From positions 48,990-112,989 of the forward strand of contig CAMIZG010000002.1 of the NCBI GenBank assembly GCA_946403215.1: 64,000 bases of DNA, given 5' to 3'. A program made the translations under genes and the position numbers. Below are positions 47,828 to 57,036 of this stretch, one piece after another. The notes beneath the pieces were generated by a model. The model saw only the letters and a list, made by a program, of their open reading frames with translations. It ran no database searches and was not told the DNA's origin. How positions within the stretch are numbered: the first letter of the stretch is position 1; each line of letters starts with the position of its first letter. Source of the stretch: an uncultured Bacteroidales bacterium (GTDB lineage Bacteria > Bacteroidota > Bacteroidia > Bacteroidales > Paludibacteraceae).

Positions 47828-49279
47828 TTATTTTTCCACTTCCGCTAGTACGCGTTCCACGTTCTGTTCGCGGTGGATGAGTCGCACTTCTACGCCGAAC
47901 TTCTCATTGATATGCTCAGCCATCTTCTCTGCAGCATAAACTGAGCGGTGTTGTCCGCCGGTGCAGCCGAAACTGACCATCAGGCTGGTGAACCCACGGT
48001 CTTTGTATCGCTTGACGCTGGCGTCTACGAGCCGGTAGGCGGCATCCAGGAATGGGAAGATCTCGCCGTCATCCTCAAGGAACTTAATCACGGGCTCATC
48101 CCTACCTGTGTAGTGATTATAACGCTCATACTTACCGGGGTTGTTCACAGCGCGGCAGTCGAAAACGAATCCGCCACCGTTGCCGCTATCGTCCGCAGGA
48201 ATTCCTTTCTTGAACGAGAAAGAGTACACCTTTACCACCAGCGGTCTGCGGACGTTCACCTCCTTGAACTGCTTCATCTCCGTCATCTCGTGTAGCACCT
48301 CGATTAGGTAAGGGTAGTCGTCGGCTGCATCTTTGAGCAGACGGCGCAGGTTCTCTATCGCAAACGGTATTGACTGCAGGAAGTGGGGTTTCTTCTCGAA
48401 GTACCCGCGGAAGCCGTACGCTCCGAGCACCTGCATCGTTCGGAACAGCACAAAGTGCCGCAGCGTGGCGTAGAACGCCGGTTTGTCCACCGGCATGTAC
48501 TTGGCAAGTTCGTCGAGGTACTCTTCGATGAGTTCATGCCGTAGTTCGTCGTGGAAGTTTGCCTTGGCTTGCCATAGGAATGAAGCGACGTCGTAATAGA
48601 TGGGACCTCGCCTACCGCCCTGGTAGTCGATGAAGTACGGCACGAGTTCATTGGGGGTGTTGCGCGCAACCATGACATTGCGGCTCTGGAAGTCGCGATA
48701 CATAAAGGCGTTCATCTGCTTCTGCTCAAGCAGGATATATGCCAGACGCTCAAACTCGTTCTCGAGTTTATCCTCTTGGAACTCCACCCCCGTGGCTTTG
48801 AGGAAGCAGTACTTGAAGTAGTTGAGATCCCAGCGTATGCTCCTAAGGTTGAACTCCGGTTGCGGATAGCACACGTTGAAGTCGAAGTCCTCAGCGGCTT
48901 TTACCTGAAATTGCGCGAGCGCGCGTATAGTTTTCCTCAGCATCACCTTCTCGCTCTCGCAGAATACGCCCGTCTTACGTCCTTCGGCTATATAGTCGAA
49001 GAGTAGGGTGTTTCCCAGATCTTGCTGCACGTACTGCATCTCATCGTCGCTGACGGCGAGTACACGTGGCACGTTGAGCCCTTGGCTGGCGAAGTGGGCA
49101 GACATAGTAAGGAAAGCGTGGTTCTCGTCACGCGACGTACCCTCTACGCCGATAAGCGAAACGGATTTGTCCTCGCTCCAGATGCGGTGGTACCGTCGGT
49201 TACTGCCCGACGCGGTCAGGGCTATTTGTTCGCCGGCTGCCAGACCGGTTGCTTGAGTGAAGAGTTGTGATAGTTGCAT
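47828..49279 (-). CDS. Fusion of AmgK-like phosphotransferase with RapZ C-terminal domain
   Basis: N-terminal APH-like kinase (MYRDFQSRNVMV, IDYQGGRRGPIYYDVASFLWQ); C-terminal RapZ (KKGIPADDSGNGGGFVFDCRAVNNPGKY, VSFGCTGGQHRSVYAAEKM). Confidence 0.9.
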   Translation of the reverse strand: MQLSQLFTQATGLAAGEQIALTASGSNRRYHRIWSEDKSVSLIGVEGTSRDENHAFLTMSAHFASQGLNVPRVLAVSDDEMQYVQQDLGNTLLFDYIAEGRKTGVFCESEKVMLRKTIRALAQFQVKAAEDFDFNVCYPQPEFNLRSIRWDLNYFKYCFLKATGVEFQEDKLENEFERLAYILLEQKQMNAFMYRDFQSRNVMVARNTPNELVPYFIDYQGGRRGPIYYDVASFLWQAKANFHDELRHELIEEYLDELAKYMPVDKPAFYATLRHFVLFRTMQVLGAYGFRGYFEKKPHFLQSIPFAIENLRRLLKDAADDYPYLIEVLHEMTEMKQFKEVNVRRPLVVKVYSFSFKKGIPADDSGNGGGFVFDCRAVNNPGKYERYNHYTGRDEPVIKFLEDDGEIFPFLDAAYRLVDASVKRYKDRGFTSLMVSFGCTGGQHRSVYAAEKMAEHINEKFGVEVRLIHREQNVERVLAEVEK

Positions 49280-49283
49280 GGTA

Positions 49284-50066
49284 TCAGAGCGTATAAACGA
49301 AGCTGACGTGCCACTGCCACTCGGACATTCTGTCGGGTGAGTATATAGGTGTGCGTATCAGATTGTTGAGTCCGAAGTCGTACCCTGCTTCCAAGCGATA
49401 AACATCCCAGGTGAAGCCTCCTCCAACACCCATCATGATGTTGGTGCGGAAGAGTTCTTTGGCTACATACTTGTCGTAGGTTTCAAGATGTTTTCCTTGT
49501 GCAAGCAACCACTCGCGTGTGCCGTCACTGACATCAGCCTTGACGTAATCGGTCTGCGCCAAGCCGATCATGAGTTGGGGGCCGCCGTAGAAGTGCATGC
49601 TCAGTTGCTTCCAAAGGGGTATGTTATACTGCACGCGCACAGGGATAGTCAGCGCGTGCTCCACTATATGGTTATTAACCACTTCCGATTGCACCTGTTC
49701 CGGACTGACCGAACGGTAGTGCTGACGACTAATGCCGTACAGAACACTGTACAACACCCCTATATTGACTGAGAATCGCTTAGGAAGAAATAGCTCGAAT
49801 TGAGCGCCTACGCGTGCGCCATGTAGGTAAAGAGCACTGACCGTGTCACTGGTCATGCGCTGATGGTCTTGGGCGTAACCCGCTTCCAGATGGTAGGCGA
49901 TGCCAAAGGAATAATTTTCTTGTGGTTTCTCAGTGCGGGTAGGGTCAAAGAAGTCATGCTGCTCCAAGCCCGCTTCGCGGATAGATTTATCTTGCGCATA
50001 CAATGTACTGCTCACGCCTGACAGGCATGCCAAGGACAAGATAATAGCTATAAAATGGCTTTTCAT
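49284..50066 (-). CDS. Outer-membrane beta-barrel protein (PorT-like family)
   Basis: Signal MKSHFIAIILSLACLSGVSSTLYA; alternating beta-barrel, terminal aromatic-rich strand WQWHVSFVYTL. Confidence 0.75.
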   Translation of the reverse strand: MKSHFIAIILSLACLSGVSSTLYAQDKSIREAGLEQHDFFDPTRTEKPQENYSFGIAYHLEAGYAQDHQRMTSDTVSALYLHGARVGAQFELFLPKRFSVNIGVLYSVLYGISRQHYRSVSPEQVQSEVVNNHIVEHALTIPVRVQYNIPLWKQLSMHFYGGPQLMIGLAQTDYVKADVSDGTREWLLAQGKHLETYDKYVAKELFRTNIMMGVGGGFTWDVYRLEAGYDFGLNNLIRTPIYSPDRMSEWQWHVSFVYTL

Positions 50067-50159
50067 TCTGAATTGTGCTGATTTTTGACATGCAAAGATA
50101 CTAAAAACAAATGGAAAGTGCAAATAATTGTGCATTTTTTGAACTTTTTCTCGCGAAAA

Positions 50160-50191
50160 TTTGCATAATTGAAAATAAATTTGTACTTTTG
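50160..50191 (+). promoter_or_regulatory. Bacteroidetes-type promoter for tRNA-Glu / rpsT
   Basis: TTTGcataatt-N13-TACTTTTG, 20-nt spacer. Confidence 0.72.
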
Positions 50192-50346
50192 CATGCTTTT
50201 TCCGCGAAAGAGCCCCGCCAAAGTGTCACAAGACCATCACGGGTACCCGATGCAAACCAGCGAATCGTTTGCGGTAGGGGGGCGGAGGCAATCGTGTGTT
50301 TTATATCGCAACATGACATCCGATAGCACGATTTGCCGAACGCAAA

Positions 50347-50421
50347 GGTCCATTCGTCTATCGGTTAGGACGAGAGATTTTCATTCTCTAAAGAGCAGTT
50401 CGACTCTGCTATGGACTACCA
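50347..50421 (+). tRNA. tRNA-Glu (UUC), CCA encoded
   Basis: GGTCCATTCGTCTATCGGTTAGGACGAGAGATTTTCATTCTCTAAAGAGCAGTTCGACTCTGCTATGGACTACCA; cloverleaf, anticodon TTC. Confidence 0.96.
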
Positions 50422-50531
50422 CTTTCCTCTCAAAAGAATCTTGTTGGCTAAGCAATTAGCAAGATCGTGTAAATGTAAACATTTATCACTAACAAACAAA
50501 ACAACGAGAGTAGTTGACTCTCATTAGAACG

Positions 50532-50786
50532 ATGGCAAATCACAAATCATCACTGAAGCGCATACGCCAGACCGCGACCCGCAAGGCCCGCAATCATTAT
50601 TATGCAAAAACCGCTCGCAACGCTGTTCGCGACCTCCGCGCCACGACCGACAAAGCTGCTGCTGCAGCAATGTTGCCGAAGGTAAGTTCGTTGCTTGACA
50701 AGCTGGCAAAGCGCAACATTATCCATGACAACAAGGCCGCTAACTTGAAATCGAAGTTGGCTATCTACATCAATAAGCTCGCTTAA
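50532..50786 (+). CDS. rpsT: 30S ribosomal protein S20
   Basis: [35 protein letters not shown]. Confidence 0.95.
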   Translation: MANHKSSLKRIRQTATRKARNHYYAKTARNAVRDLRATTDKAAAAAMLPKVSSLLDKLAKRNIIHDNKAANLKSKLAIYINKLA

Positions 50787-50870
50787 TTGGTGTGGTGTTG
50801 ATGGAATATGGGGCTGCCAACTATGGTAGCCCTATTTTTCGCTTTCGATAAACAACAAATGCAATATACT

Positions 50871-51554
50871 ATGAATGACTTTTTGAAATACGCTACATCA
50901 CAGGGCATGAACAGCATGCATGTGGAGCGAGTGATGCGTGACTCTATGGGCACGCAGCCTAAGGCAAACTATATCAGCCCTTCTATTCTTGAGGAGCGTC
51001 AACTCAACGTGACGCAGATGGATGTGTTCTCTCGGCTGATGATGGATCGCATCATCTTCCTCGGCACGGAGATTAACGACTATACGGCTAATGTGATTGA
51101 GGCGCAACTGCTGTACCTCAACTCCAGTGATCCTGACCGCGATATTCACCTGTACCTGAATACGCCGGGTGGATCGGTATATGCCGGTTTAGGTATATAC
51201 GACACGATTCAGTTCGTTTCATCCAAGGTGAGCACGATGTGCACGGGTATTGCCGCGTCGATGGGAGCTGTGCTGTTGGTGGCCGGCGAGGCGGGTATGC
51301 GTAGCGCGCTCCCGCACTCACGCGTGATGATCCATCAGCCGATGGGGGGCATACAAGGTCAGGCCAGTGATATAGAGATCACCGCACGCGAGATACTCAA
51401 ACTCAAGGACGAACTCTACCAGATCATAGCCGATCACTCGCATCAGACAATCGACAAGATCCGTCAGGATGCCGACCGTGACTACTGGATGACAGCCCAA
51501 GAGGCTCTGGAGTACGGTATGATTGACCGCGTATATACCAAATCGGAGAGATAA
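50871..51554 (+). CDS. clpP: ATP-dependent Clp protease proteolytic subunit
   Basis: LNTPGGSVYAGLGIYDTIQF; GIAASMGAVLLVAGE; HSRVMIHQPMGG. Confidence 0.96.
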   Translation: MNDFLKYATSQGMNSMHVERVMRDSMGTQPKANYISPSILEERQLNVTQMDVFSRLMMDRIIFLGTEINDYTANVIEAQLLYLNSSDPDRDIHLYLNTPGGSVYAGLGIYDTIQFVSSKVSTMCTGIAASMGAVLLVAGEAGMRSALPHSRVMIHQPMGGIQGQASDIEITAREILKLKDELYQIIADHSHQTIDKIRQDADRDYWMTAQEALEYGMIDRVYTKSER

Positions 51555-51593
51555 TATGCAGCAGCCAAATTGGTTGCTATAAAAGAACAAAAA

Positions 51594-52892
51594 ATGAGTA
51601 AGAAAGATAGAGGACGTTGCTCGTTCTGCGGCAGAGAGGTGCCATTCGAGCAGCTTTTCCAGGGCACGGACGGACGGTTTATTTGTTTTGACTGCGTGGA
51701 GAACGCGCACGAGATAATCGAAGAGCAGTACCAACTTAGCAACGGTGCCGGTGGAGTAGAGGAAGACCGCAAGCGCAAGAAAGAAAAGGAGCGCAAGGAA
51801 GCTTCAGCCGCAGGTATCATGAACTCCGGCAAACTTGACATGCAGTCCCTACCCAAGCCAATGCAGATCAAGGAGTTCCTTGACCAGTACGTGATTGGTC
51901 AGGATGATGCGAAAAAGCATCTGTCTGTAGCCGTGTATAACCACTATAAGCGTTTGCTGCAGCCGGACACCAACGATGGCGTGGAGATAGAGAAGTCGAA
52001 CATTATCCTTGTGGGCTCGACCGGAACCGGCAAGACCCTGATGGCGCGCACGATAGCCAAGATGCTGGCTGTGCCGTTTACCATTGTAGATGCTACGGTG
52101 CTAACCGAAGCGGGTTACGTGGGCGAGGATGTGGAGTCGCTGTTGGTACGTCTGCTGCAAGAGGCCGATTATGACCTGGAGCAGACTGAGCGTGGCATCG
52201 TGTTCATCGACGAGATCGACAAGATAGCCCGCAAGAGCGATAACCCATCCATCACACGTGACGTATCTGGCGAAGGTGTGCAGCAAGGCTTGCTCAAACT
52301 ACTGGAGGGAGCGATAGTGAATGTGCCGCCCAAAGGTGGAAGGAAGCATCCGGAGCAGGAGTTTATCCATGTGAATACGCAGAATATACTATTCATCTGC
52401 GGTGGAGCGTTTGACGGCATAGAGAAGAAGATCGCCCAACGCCTGAACACGCAGGTGGTAGGCTTTGAGTCGCAGTCCAAAACCAAGCGAATAGATAAAG
52501 ATAATATGCTGCAGTACATCGCTCCGCAGGACCTTAAGTCGTTCGGACTGATACCAGAGATTATCGGTCGTCTGCCAATCATCACCTACCTTGAGCCGCT
52601 CGATCGCGCGGCACTCAAGCGTATATTGACTGACCCGAAGAACGCCATCACCAAGCAGTACCAGAAACTGATGCAGATGGATGGCATCGAGCTCACATTT
52701 GAGGATAGTGCACTTGACTACATCGTGGATAAAGCCATCGAGTTCAAACTCGGCGCACGTGGACTGCGCAGCCTGACGGAGACCATCATGATGGATACGA
52801 TGTTCGATATACCCAAAGAGAATTGCGTAGTGACTCGCCAGATGGCCGAGGAGAAACTTGCCAAGATTGATGCCAACAGGCTGGTGGCGTAA
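51594..52892 (+). CDS. clpX: ATP-dependent Clp protease ATP-binding subunit
   Basis: Zinc finger CSFCGREVPFEQLFQGTDGRFICFDC; GSTGTGKTLMARTIAKML. Confidence 0.97.
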   Translation: MSKKDRGRCSFCGREVPFEQLFQGTDGRFICFDCVENAHEIIEEQYQLSNGAGGVEEDRKRKKEKERKEASAAGIMNSGKLDMQSLPKPMQIKEFLDQYVIGQDDAKKHLSVAVYNHYKRLLQPDTNDGVEIEKSNIILVGSTGTGKTLMARTIAKMLAVPFTIVDATVLTEAGYVGEDVESLLVRLLQEADYDLEQTERGIVFIDEIDKIARKSDNPSITRDVSGEGVQQGLLKLLEGAIVNVPPKGGRKHPEQEFIHVNTQNILFICGGAFDGIEKKIAQRLNTQVVGFESQSKTKRIDKDNMLQYIAPQDLKSFGLIPEIIGRLPIITYLEPLDRAALKRILTDPKNAITKQYQKLMQMDGIELTFEDSALDYIVDKAIEFKLGARGLRSLTETIMMDTMFDIPKENCVVTRQMAEEKLAKIDANRLVA

Positions 52893-52907
52893 AGACGAAA
52901 GAGAACG

Positions 52908-54044
52908 ATGGATGTCTTAATTGTTAGCATAGCAATAGGTGTGGTAGGCGCTCTGATGGGTGCCCTGATAGTGTGGCTGGTGGTTCGTCATCAGCAGAAT
53001 ATGCATGATAAGCGTCAGCAGGAGTTGGCTGAGATGCAGCAACGGCTGACTACGGAATTTGAGAACATTGCCAACAAAGTGCTGCAGCAACGTCAGGAAG
53101 AACTGTCGCAGCAGAGCAGCAAGCAGATCAATGATATACTACAGCCACTCAACGAACGCATCAAGGACTTCCGCGAACAAGTGACCAATGCATTCAGTCA
53201 GGAGACACGCGAGAAAGCCTCGCTGCAAGCCGAACTCAAGCAACTCATCGAACTCAACCAAACGCTATCGAAAGATGCTACCAGCCTGACGCAGGCGCTC
53301 AAAGGTGACGTGAAGAAACAGGGCAACTGGGGAGAGTTCATTCTGGAGAAAGTGCTGGAAGCATCAGGTCTGCGCAAAGGAGTGGAATACGACCGTGAGG
53401 TGGTAGTGCATGGCGTGGAAGGTGATACCTTGCGCCCTGATGTGATCATCCGCATGCCTGACAACAAGCAGATCATTATTGACTCCAAGGTATCGCTTGT
53501 TGCCTATGAGCAGTTGCAGCATGCAGAAGGCGAAGAGAAGTACAAAGCTGTCCTGAAGGCGCACGTGGAGTCGCTCAAGCAGCATGTGAAAGAACTCTAT
53601 GACAAGCAGTACCAGCGCGCTACAGGACTGAATACGCCGGATTTTGTGCTTATGTTCGTGCCGATTGAGGCGTCTTATAGTGTGGCGATACAGGCTGACA
53701 GTACGCTCTATGATTATGCGTTGGAGCGGAAGATCGTGATTGTAAGTCCGACCACCTTGCTTGCCACGTTGCACACAATCAGTTATGTGTGGAAGCAGGA
53801 GAACCAGAGCAAGAATGCTATGGAGATAGCGCGTTTGGCAGGTGCGATGTACGACAAGCTTAGCGGTGCATTGGAGGATTTTCAGAAAGTACAGAAGAGT
53901 CTGGATGCCGCGCAGAAAGCTTACAGCGAGACCTACAAGAAACTCTCCGACGGCAACGGCAATGTGCTGCGCACCGCAGAGAAGATCCGCGAACTTGGTG
54001 CCAAAACGAGCAAGTCGCTACCATTATCCGCTGAAGCTGAGTAA
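52908..54044 (+). CDS. rmuC: DNA recombination protein RmuC
   Basis: KKQGNWGEFILEKVLEASGLRKGVEYDRE; IIIDSKVSLVAYEQ; FVLMFVPIEASYSVAI. Confidence 0.93.
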   Translation: MDVLIVSIAIGVVGALMGALIVWLVVRHQQNMHDKRQQELAEMQQRLTTEFENIANKVLQQRQEELSQQSSKQINDILQPLNERIKDFREQVTNAFSQETREKASLQAELKQLIELNQTLSKDATSLTQALKGDVKKQGNWGEFILEKVLEASGLRKGVEYDREVVVHGVEGDTLRPDVIIRMPDNKQIIIDSKVSLVAYEQLQHAEGEEKYKAVLKAHVESLKQHVKELYDKQYQRATGLNTPDFVLMFVPIEASYSVAIQADSTLYDYALERKIVIVSPTTLLATLHTISYVWKQENQSKNAMEIARLAGAMYDKLSGALEDFQKVQKSLDAAQKAYSETYKKLSDGNGNVLRTAEKIRELGAKTSKSLPLSAEAE

Positions 54045-54065
54045 GAACAGACATGATACATAAAC

Positions 54066-54096
54066 AAAGGGGCGTGCCGCAAAGCACGCCCCTTTA
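54066..54096 (+). terminator. Bidirectional terminator between rmuC and EF-G-like gene
   Basis: AAAGGGGCGTGC cgcaaa GCACGCCCCTTT. Confidence 0.88.
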
Positions 54097-54114
54097 CTGT
54101 TAGGGAAGTAGATA

Positions 54115-56277
54115 CTACTCGTCCTCCTTGAGGCTCTCCTGGTAAGCCTTGAGCAACTTGTCCTGAACATCGCCCGGAACGAGCTCGTAGTCCTTGAACT
54201 TCATGGTGAACGTAGCGCGACCGCCGGTCAGTGATGACAGCGTTGTCGAGTACGACGACATCTCTGCCAGAGGAATCTGGGCGCTCAGGCGGGTGAAGTT
54301 CTTCTCAGTATGCATGCCCAGAACCATGCCTCGACGGCCGGTGATGTCGGACATAACATCACCCATCATATCCGACGGAACGAATACCTCAACGTCGTAG
54401 ATCGGCTCCAGTACCTTCGGGTTAGCGTTGCGGAACGCCTCGGCAAAGGCGTTACGGCCTGCCAGACGGAAGGAGATTTCGTTGGAGTCAACCGGGTGCA
54501 TCTTACCATCATATATAATGACGCGCACGTCACGCGCATACGAGCCCGTGAGAGGTCCTTGCTCCATACGATCCATCAAACCCTTCAGGATAGCCGGGAT
54601 GAAGCGTGCGTCGATGGCACCACCAACGATCGAGTTGATCAGCACGAGCTTGCCGCCCCACTCCAGGGGTATCTCCTGCGTGTCCTTAACGCTTATGCGG
54701 TACTCCTGGTTGCCGAACTTGTAAACCTCCTTAACAGGTACGCCTTCCTCATACGGTTCAACGATCAGGTGCACCTCACCGAACTGACCTGAACCACCGG
54801 ACTGCTTCTTGTGACGATAGTCGGCACGTGCAGCCTTGGTAATCGTCTCACGATACGGAATCTTCGGCTCTTCGAAGGTTACCATCATCTTATCGTTGTT
54901 CTCCAGACGCCACTTCAGGGTACGCAGGTGGAACTCACCTTGTCCGCTAACGATGGTCTGCTTGAGCTCCTTGCTCTGCTCGATGAGCCAGGTCGGATCT
55001 TCCTCGTGCATACGGGTCAGCAGGGCACTGAGTTTCTCAGCCTCCTGCTCGTTGTTCGGGCGGATAGCACGACGGTACTTGGGATCAGGATAACTGATCG
55101 GAGCGTACTGCAGTTCGCACTCCTTGGCGTTGAGGGTGTTGCCGGTGCGGGTGTCTTTGAGCTTAACGGTAGCAGCTATGTCGCCTGCAGCTACTTCGTC
55201 AACCGGTACGCGGATGCTGCCATCGATAGCGTAGAGCTGAGAGATGCGCTCTTTCGAACCACGATCCATGTTAACCAGGTCGTCAGCAGCGCGTACTGTC
55301 CCCTGCAGAACTTTGAAGTAGTTAACCTCACCGATGTGCGGTTCAACCGATGTCTTGAAGATGAACATCGATGTCGGGGCAGCAGCGTCGGGAGCCACCT
55401 CTGTGCCGTCAACGGCTATGGGCTTCGGTGCGTCAGCAACTGACGGCGCCATCTCGCCAAGGAACTCCATCAAGCGGCGTACACCCATGTCGCGGGTACC
55501 GGATGCGCAGATAACAGGCAGGATTCCACCGTCCTTGAAGACAACGCGGATACCTTCCAAAGTCTCATCCAGGCTCAGTTCGCCCTGATCGAAGAACTTC
55601 TCCATCAGTTCGTCATTGGCCTCGGCTGCGCGCTCCATCACTTCAGCCAACAGGCTCTCGGCCTTAGCTTGCTCCTCAGCGGGGATATCTTTGAGCTCAG
55701 GGGCACCGCCCTCGGCTTTCCAAACGAGCATCTTACGCTTCAGTACGTCGATAGCGGCGTTGAAACCTGCACCCGGGTTAACGGGGTACTGCAGCACTAC
55801 CACGTGGTTGCCGAAGTTCTCCTTCAGTCCCTCAAGTGTGCGGTCGATGTTAGCGTTCTCGTGGTCGCACTTGTTAACGAGGAACACCACGGGTTTCTTG
55901 GCGTTCTCAGCCAGGCGGAAGTTGTTCTGCGTACCTACCTCTACGCCACCATTGGCGGTCAGGGTGATGATAGCCGTATCGCACACGTGCAGTGCACTGA
56001 TGGCACCACCACAGAAGTCGTCGGAACCCGGGCAGTCGATGATGTTCAGTTTTTTGCCGGCGAACTCGATGTTACAAACGGTGGAGAACACCGAGTAGCC
56101 GTACTCCTTTTCTACGGGGAAGTAGTCGCATACGGTTGATTGAGCCTCCACCGTGCCACGACGTTTGATCACTCCGCTCTCGAAGAGCATAGCCTCCATC
56201 AGAGTGGTCTTACCTGAGCCACTACCTCCCATCAAGGCAATGTTCTTGATTTCATTTGCATGATACACTTTAGCCAT
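54115..56277 (-). CDS. Elongation factor G paralog (EF-G2-like)
   Basis: Non-canonical P-loop GGSGSGKTTL, NKCD, full EF-G domain order ending DVQDKLLKAYQESLKEDE. Confidence 0.9.
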   Translation of the reverse strand: MAKVYHANEIKNIALMGGSGSGKTTLMEAMLFESGVIKRRGTVEAQSTVCDYFPVEKEYGYSVFSTVCNIEFAGKKLNIIDCPGSDDFCGGAISALHVCDTAIITLTANGGVEVGTQNNFRLAENAKKPVVFLVNKCDHENANIDRTLEGLKENFGNHVVVLQYPVNPGAGFNAAIDVLKRKMLVWKAEGGAPELKDIPAEEQAKAESLLAEVMERAAEANDELMEKFFDQGELSLDETLEGIRVVFKDGGILPVICASGTRDMGVRRLMEFLGEMAPSVADAPKPIAVDGTEVAPDAAAPTSMFIFKTSVEPHIGEVNYFKVLQGTVRAADDLVNMDRGSKERISQLYAIDGSIRVPVDEVAAGDIAATVKLKDTRTGNTLNAKECELQYAPISYPDPKYRRAIRPNNEQEAEKLSALLTRMHEEDPTWLIEQSKELKQTIVSGQGEFHLRTLKWRLENNDKMMVTFEEPKIPYRETITKAARADYRHKKQSGGSGQFGEVHLIVEPYEEGVPVKEVYKFGNQEYRISVKDTQEIPLEWGGKLVLINSIVGGAIDARFIPAILKGLMDRMEQGPLTGSYARDVRVIIYDGKMHPVDSNEISFRLAGRNAFAEAFRNANPKVLEPIYDVEVFVPSDMMGDVMSDITGRRGMVLGMHTEKNFTRLSAQIPLAEMSSYSTTLSSLTGGRATFTMKFKDYELVPGDVQDKLLKAYQESLKEDE

Positions 56278-56307
56278 AATTCAATAGTATTAAAGATTCA
56301 AAATTTG

Positions 56308-57036
56308 TTATTCGTGATTATTTTTGCTTTGCAGTTTTTTCAATAGGTCTTCTGCGTGCTTGAATGCCGGCCAGCGTTTGAGTAGGATCTTAGCCTGCCG
56401 GATTGCTTTGTCGTGCTGGTTGTTGTACTCGTAACATTGTGCGAGCGCATAGGCTTGCGAAGCGTACGCCCAATTGTACTTGTTCTGCTCGGCGTTAGCG
56501 GCGAATATGCTATCGGCGCGTTCGTACTCTGCCTGTGCCATTTGCTTGTTGCCTCCGAGCAGTCGCGGTGCGTAGAAGTGCACGTTGCCTTGTATGCCCC
56601 ATGAGAGGGGTTGTGTACTATCAGCGACTATCGCTTGCTCGGCGTGGTGGAAGATTGCCTGCTTATGACTTATTACCTGCCGTTTGGTCAGTGCCAGGAG
56701 GTAGGTACTGTGCGCGGATTTATATACGTGCCAAATGGCTTTAGGCAGTTGGTTTTCCAGCGCATCGATGTGCCGACCGAACTGCTGTACATAAGGCAGC
56801 GCATAATCCTTGCCAATGGTCATCAGCACACCACAATAGCCATATTCGTAGTTCAGCACTCGCTCGCGTTCTGCATCGTTGAGCGCACTCCAGTCTGTCT
56901 GGTCGATGAAGGCCTTCCAGACGTTCATGTCAGCTCTGAGGTAGGCATCGAAGAGTTGCTCGTCGGAGTATTGGGCAAACGCCTGTACTCCAACAAGCAA
57001 CAGTGCCAATAGACCTATCAGTCTGCTGTGCTTCAT
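56308..57036 (-). CDS. Secreted protein of unknown function with TPR-like helical repeats
   Basis: Signal [21 protein letters not shown]; helical repeats. Confidence 0.7.
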   Translation of the reverse strand: MKHSRLIGLLALLLVGVQAFAQYSDEQLFDAYLRADMNVWKAFIDQTDWSALNDAERERVLNYEYGYCGVLMTIGKDYALPYVQQFGRHIDALENQLPKAIWHVYKSAHSTYLLALTKRQVISHKQAIFHHAEQAIVADSTQPLSWGIQGNVHFYAPRLLGGNKQMAQAEYERADSIFAANAEQNKYNWAYASQAYALAQCYEYNNQHDKAIRQAKILLKRWPAFKHAEDLLKKLQSKNNHE

